Origin: Polytrichum commune
Lineage: Eukaryota; Streptophyta; Polytrichopsida; Polytrichales; Polytrichaceae
Reading direction: 5' to 3'
Assembly: GCA_950295325.1 (NCBI GenBank)
Contig: OX485804.1
Span: 52,142,001 to 52,206,000, forward strand
Length of the DNA stretch: 64,000 nucleotides
Part shown: one piece after another, positions 60,201 through 64,000 of the stretch
Position numbering within the stretch: the stretch's first letter is position 1
Layout: every line of letters begins with the position of its first letter
The notes under the pieces: generated by a model
What the model was told of the DNA's origin: nothing
Databases searched by the model: none
Seen by the model: only the letters and a program-made list of their open reading frames with translations
Position numbers and translations under genes: made by a program

Positions 60201-63200
60201 AGGGCAGCTTATGCTTTCTTCCACACCTCGTGTTTCTTGATGTGTCTGACAACTTGATTGAGGACATCAATGCTGGCAAGTGTCTGGTTTTTTTATTTTA
60301 AATATACTTATTCTATCCTTTTTATGTTTCTCTTCTTGAGATTAATAATTTGAAAGCCTGGGGTGGCAACTCTCCCTTTTTGAAAATTACCTCCACATTG
60401 TTTCTAATGTTTCTAGTGGATGGATAATTTTTTATTTCACAAAGAAGATGCACAACATCCTTGGAAAGAGTTTGGTATTGAAAGGAACCCCCTTTGATAA
60501 CATTCATGTCTGCATTCTTGAAAAAAATTTACAACTTATACTGTTGTTTTTAGAGCTACCTAGAAGCAAATTTTTTAAAGCGGGGGCCACTCTCCAACAT
60601 ACATTTCACTTTATTTTAGTCTTGAGAAAACTTGTAAATTTTTTTAAGAATTTATAGCCTTAAATATGCTTATGATACAAAAGCAAGTCCAAAATGTTTT
60701 AGTAGCTCCAGACCACGTTCTAAAGATAATGAGTTGTGCAAATGCTACAAATAGTTGCCATCTTGATCTCAAAAGACAACATAACATTGCTAAACCTCAT
60801 GCTCCCCCACCCTTTCTACTTAAAGAGATGTCCTCTTTCAGGAGGACTTTAGGCTGTGATTTTTGGAGAATCCTAGCATGCTATTAGGACCAAAAAAGTT
60901 TAGCCCTTGGCTGAATTATTCTCTTGCCCATGATAAGTGGCAAGTAGAACGTAGCAATGTTATGAACATGCTTTGTGAACACTTTTGTTAACAATATGAA
61001 CTAAGAAAGTCCACTGACAATTGTGATATTGGGTACGCTTTAGGGACCAGAAAGACGTACTTGTCATATTCTGCAGTTTTGAGAAATCCTAAATTGGACT
61101 GGGTTATGCAACAATTTGATTGAATTGCTTAAATTTTTTGGTTGTTGGTAATGTAGATGTCGAGCTCCCCAAATCCCTCAGTTTCCTTAATCTCAAGAAT
61201 AATCCATGCTGCCGAACACAAAAGGGGCTCTATCAAATGCTCGAGTCTTGTCTGACAAATCTTAAAGAGCTCAACTGGGAGGATCCGCTGGCGGACGAGA
61301 CAGTAAATTGGGAAGATGATGCCGAACTTGAAGAAGATACAGATGGGATGTCGGACAACAAACAGGTGTACCTCGAGGAGGATGAAAGGTATGGAAAACG
61401 TTTAAAAAATTACCTATTGATAAAGTTAAACCTCAGCTCCAGCACTTCCAACTCTACAGACATTTATGGCTGTTGGATTGGCTCGGGAGAAGTGCCCGGG
61501 AAGTTTTTGGGCATATATAGTCGATCAAGATCCTAGTGATTCTAAATCCAGCCGGTTACATGTTGACATCTTTCGGTTTTGCTTTCATTCATTTGAGGTG
61601 TATTCTATAGATTCCTCTAAAATAATCAGTAATTCTCCTGAAGTCTCCAACTTCAACCGGTTATTTCTCAAACTCAACCGGTTCTCGTACTACAAACCTT
61701 TGGACTCCAGTCACTTCGTTGTTCCTAATTCCAATTTATTAAACCTCTCGTCCTGCCTGTCCCCCAAGATAAAGTGCTTGACCGGAGTTTTGAGGGATAT
61801 ATAGATAGCACTGTGATATTGATAAACTAATATTTCTGCTGTCAACGGTGACGGTCATAATTGCCAACTTCTGGTGGGGGATATGTCGAGGTCAGCAGGA
61901 AGGCGAGATTTCAAGAAGCTCTGAATTCTTCGAATTTAGATGTGGCCGCATTCTTAGCCACCTTGCAAGAAGCCCAAGTGGACCGATGTTTTGAAGATGT
62001 TGATGCAACTGAGGAAACCGGGACAGCTGCGGAAGCCGTTGGCGATGAAACTGTGGAAGATTACAAAAGATTTCTTGGTCTAGAGTTGGACGACTTCTTC
62101 CAGGACCCAGGTTCCAATCCTGATTCTTCATAAAAACACCTTCACCATGTCCAGTTATGTAGACAGGTCCTAACGTATGTAGGTGTTATTCGGTCCATTT
62201 TTCATCTTCTCCAACTTCGGCCACTTAGATCTATGTACGCAATGAAACTTGCATTGCATTAGCGAATCTACGATGAAGCATCGACATAAATTGGATTGAA
62301 ATTCGATGTCCCCTGATTTAGTTATGGTTATTGGAAGTGTAGGTTTTGCTAATTCTTCAATTGAACACGATTGTGTTCATTATTGAGCGTGGAGTAGTCG
62401 ATAAAATATGAAGACGTAGTCGAGTTTGTTTTAAACATGTGTTCTTATGGTGTTTGTTCTTTGATCCTCACTTATTCACACAACAATCAAACATAGGTGT
62501 CCCAATAGGAAAAGTTAGGGTATTTGGCATACATATGGTAACCGTATGAACTGAAGATAAAAATTATACCTAAGTAGAACAACAGAGACCAGGTGTACTG
62601 CAATTTTTATTTTTATCCCAAGCAAATGTTGAAATAAACATAAATTTTTTAAAGTGAAAATTGTGTTCACAATCACCCAAAACCATTAGTGAACTTGATA
62701 TTCACGTGGTGAACATTCTCATAATTAATATGTACTTATTATGCAAGATTTCAGGGTGTTGGTTTTGGATGGGGTGTCAGGTTTAGCACCCTCTACCTTA
62801 ATCAGTTGTTCTTATTGGTTATCTGAGTTTATCTCTGATGGGTGAACACCATCTAATATATGGATTGATTTCAGGCTCCACAGTGAAGGCAATTCTGGTC
62901 AACACGTGTAAGAAGCTGAAGTTCGAATGCCATGAGATTCTTCAACGTTCTCACCTGCGTGTGCTTGAGGTACCATTCACTGCTGTCAAGATGGTAGAAT
63001 AATATCACACTCAATAACTACACTAAACATCTGATTTAGATGTCGCCCACACTATGTCAATGACCCACATTAAGGTAGATGGGTCTTAAATGGTTGCTTT
63101 CTTTGAAACTAGCCTACGTTTCCTAGGATATGAAACAAATGATGAGTATGAGCTAGTTGGCTAAATCTAAGTTGAGGCCATAGCAGCTTTCCTTATAGCT

Positions 63201-64000
63201 TATGGAGCTCGTATGAATATCTTATTCATTGTCAAAGTGAAGATTTTTATGTTCATTAAATGGTTACATAGGTCCTTTTAATTATGTTGACTATTGAGCC
63301 TAGAATGGTTAACATATTTTGAACGTGTTGTCCAATCTCTTTTGAACATATGTATTTTTGGTGGCCGTTCTTGGATGCACAAATTACCACACACCACCCA
63401 AATATAGGCATGTGATCAAGATAAGTAACTGAATCAAGTACGTTTATCTTGATTGTCTTGCAATGCATGAGGGGCAACAAGAGAGGATGTCACATGACTC
63501 GTCACAAAGACCACTCTAATCAACATAGCACACCAATTTTGATGCCAATAGAATGGCTTGCACATGAATATTGATACTGGCACACGGTCATGCCCTAATC
63601 AAGTGAAGGAGTGAACCGATATCTTTGACATTCATCATTTGGTCATTGAACTATATGACTAAATTGTGCAACAGAAACTGAGAATTAAAAAACTCTAGCC
63701 ACCCATTTCACAAAACTATAGGACTTTGCACATTCATCAGAAACGGCCTCGAGCTCTTATTGACACACCGTTGTCAACAACTTCCGGAGGCTAAGCCACA
63801 AAATCTCCGGGCCCAGGCTCTCGAGAATGGAATCTGTAGCTGAACTAACCATATTTTTGACTAGTTTTTTGTTTACTGTAGGACGAGAAAGCACTCCAGG
63901 AAGTGAAGAAAGAGTGCAAGGCAAGAGTCTGCACTCCGGTGACACGAGCCTCCGAGAAGCCGGAAGAAGCTGATGCAAAAAATGTACAAGCGCGTCCGAC
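57146..64000 (+). CDS. LRRC46: LRRC46-like leucine-rich-repeat protein (3' end outside window)
   Basis: Seven exons: 57146-57255, 59615-59729, 60116-60281, 61157-61388, 61896-62110, 62875-62969 and 63882-64000 (running off the end), about 350 codons. Phases match at every junction. A TAA two codons upstream in frame fixes the ATG. The N-terminus ANAAAIVAQRNLPS matches the TEALITKRNL start of animal LRRC46. The LRRs follow: LQKLTHVKLDREHL, LPNLTNLYLQQNEL, LHFLTVAGNQIRALEG, LPHLVFLDVSDNLIED and LPKSLSFLNLKNNPC, then the LRR cap and an acidic stretch (WEDDAELEEDTDG). The tail is rich in Glu/Lys and probably helical. In mammals LRRC46 is a sperm-flagellum protein; a role in motile sperm is inference here. 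The exon 3 donor (AAGT|GTCTGG) is weak and may be misplaced by a codon. Confidence 0.86.
57421..57660 (-). repeat. Copy 1 of a repeat block with conserved frame (intron 1)
   Basis: On the minus strand it encodes IVGQDPSDSKSSRLHADIF and SFEVYSS, and is inverted relative to the block at 61440-61690 in intron 4, which reads IVDQDPSDSKSSRLHVDIF. The family was not recognised. Confidence 0.7.
57697..59510. repeat. Cluster of about eight ~150 bp fold-back repeats in intron 1
   Basis: Copies near 57697-57856, 57990-58065, 58070-58217, 58340-58520 and 59300-59510 run one way; those near 57865-57990, 58600-58760 and 58800-58915 run the other. Shared words include GTTAATTAGCAATGGG, GACATTATATGC, CCCGGGAACTGTATCC, GATGAGATGAATTTGAG and AACCCTGAAGCAG. 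Neighbouring inverted copies could form long hairpins in the pre-mRNA. Confidence 0.85.
59615..59729 (+). CDS. LRRC46: LRRC46-like exon 2
   Basis: Acceptor GTAACAG, donor CAG|GTGCAA. Encodes EEELQKLTHVKLDREHL and NLTNLYLQQ, the first LRRs. The acceptor was chosen for phase; nearby AGs are possible. Confidence 0.85.
60116..60281 (+). CDS. LRRC46: LRRC46-like exon 3
   Basis: Acceptor TTTGTAG. Encodes NELTSLRALE, LTVAGNQIRALEG and LVFLDVSDNLIED, two clear LRRs. The donor AAGT|GTCTGG is poor but gives the right phase. Confidence 0.88.
61157..61388 (+). CDS. LRRC46: LRRC46-like exon 4
   Basis: Acceptor AATGTAG, donor AAAG|GTATGG. Encodes VELPKSLSFLNLKNNPCC, the last LRR and its cap, then an acidic segment. 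Confidence 0.92.
61440..61690 (+). repeat. Copy 2 of the conserved-frame repeat block (intron 4)
   Basis: Partner of 57421-57660 in opposite orientation; about four fifths identical by eye. The plus-strand frame continues to 61804 and ends in TAG. Confidence 0.7.
61896..62110 (+). CDS. LRRC46: LRRC46-like exon 5
   Basis: Acceptor GGTCAG, donor CCAG|GTTCCA. Encodes FQEALNSSNLDVAAFLATLQ and an acidic Glu/Thr/Ala stretch. Unspliced it would stop at TAA 62131; splicing to exon 6 fits phase exactly. Confidence 0.75.
62385..62520. mobile_element. Fragment of the long-arm repeat family in intron 5
   Basis: Shares ATGGTGTTTGTTCTTTGA and CAATCAAACATAGGTGT, inverted, with 33790-33875. Confidence 0.5.
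62875..62969 (+). CDS. LRRC46: LRRC46-like exon 6
   Basis: Acceptor ATTTCAG, donor GAG|GTACCA. The only frame without a stop gives TVKAILVNTCKKLKFECHEI, in the phase needed from exon 5. Confidence 0.72.
63140..63440. mobile_element. Arm of the long-arm repeat family in intron 6
   Basis: Matches the left arm at 22085-22360 directly and 39420-39780 in inverse: TATGAATATCTTATTCA, TGTTGACTATTGAGC and CACCCAAATATAGGC. Confidence 0.6.
63882..64000 (+). CDS. LRRC46: LRRC46-like exon 7 (partial)
   Basis: Acceptor ACTGTAG, phase 0. Encodes DEKALQEVKKECKARVCTPV and a Lys/Glu-rich continuation to the window edge with no stop. Confidence 0.7.

Noticed and set aside
1-64000. CRISPR array, operons, bacterial promoters or prophage
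   Set aside because: Spliced genes, LINEs and MITEs show this is eukaryotic nuclear DNA; the tandem arrays lack unique spacers.

Overview
The window looks like nuclear DNA of a non-flowering land plant. It is AT-rich and gene-poor, and it carries kilobase-scale introns, plant-type L1-like LINEs, very many short inverted-repeat DNA transposons (MITEs), and a telomere-like CCCTAAA patch. Two spliced genes can be read. One is a CDC14-family dual-specificity phosphatase. The other is an LRRC46-like leucine-rich-repeat protein, a family tied to the sperm flagellum and cilium in animals. To my knowledge both are missing from flowering plants but kept in lineages with swimming sperm. This points to a fern, lycophyte, bryophyte, cycad or Ginkgo; the species cannot be fixed from the sequence alone.

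Layout. 1-24.7 kb: repeats and unrecognised intergenic DNA, with a triple ~270 bp tandem repeat (2207-3020), a decayed LINE end with RNase H (5660-7325, minus), a hAT-type element (7670-9013), Harbinger-like MITEs with TAA/TTA target duplications, and two 5'-truncated LINE tails (16018-16636 and about 21340-21820). 24.8-40.6 kb: CDC14 on the minus strand, 12 phase-consistent exons (419 codons) with a possible extra 3' exon. Its introns hold hAT, CACTA-like, pogo-like, Harbinger-like and Mutator-like elements plus a 5S-rRNA-derived fragment. 40.7-42.5 kb: tandem and duplicated repeats upstream of CDC14. 42.9-48.1 kb: a long gag-like coiled-coil ORF broken by one in-frame UAG, followed by a polypurine tract and an LTR-like region with a TATA box and an array of hairpin units. 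48.1-57.1 kb: MITEs, a fold-back Mutator-like element with ~530 bp terminal arms around a ~30 bp tandem array, and another hAT element. 57.1-64.0 kb: the LRRC46-like gene on the plus strand, 7 exons read, running off the window.

The two cellular genes are about 16.5 kb apart and divergently oriented. CDC14 is a cell-cycle and centrosome/basal-body phosphatase and LRRC46 is an axoneme-associated protein, so both could act in making motile sperm. Their proximity alone is not evidence of a shared operon or pathway. Exon models come from reading-frame continuity, GT/AG borders and family similarity from memory; no alignment or transcript was available.
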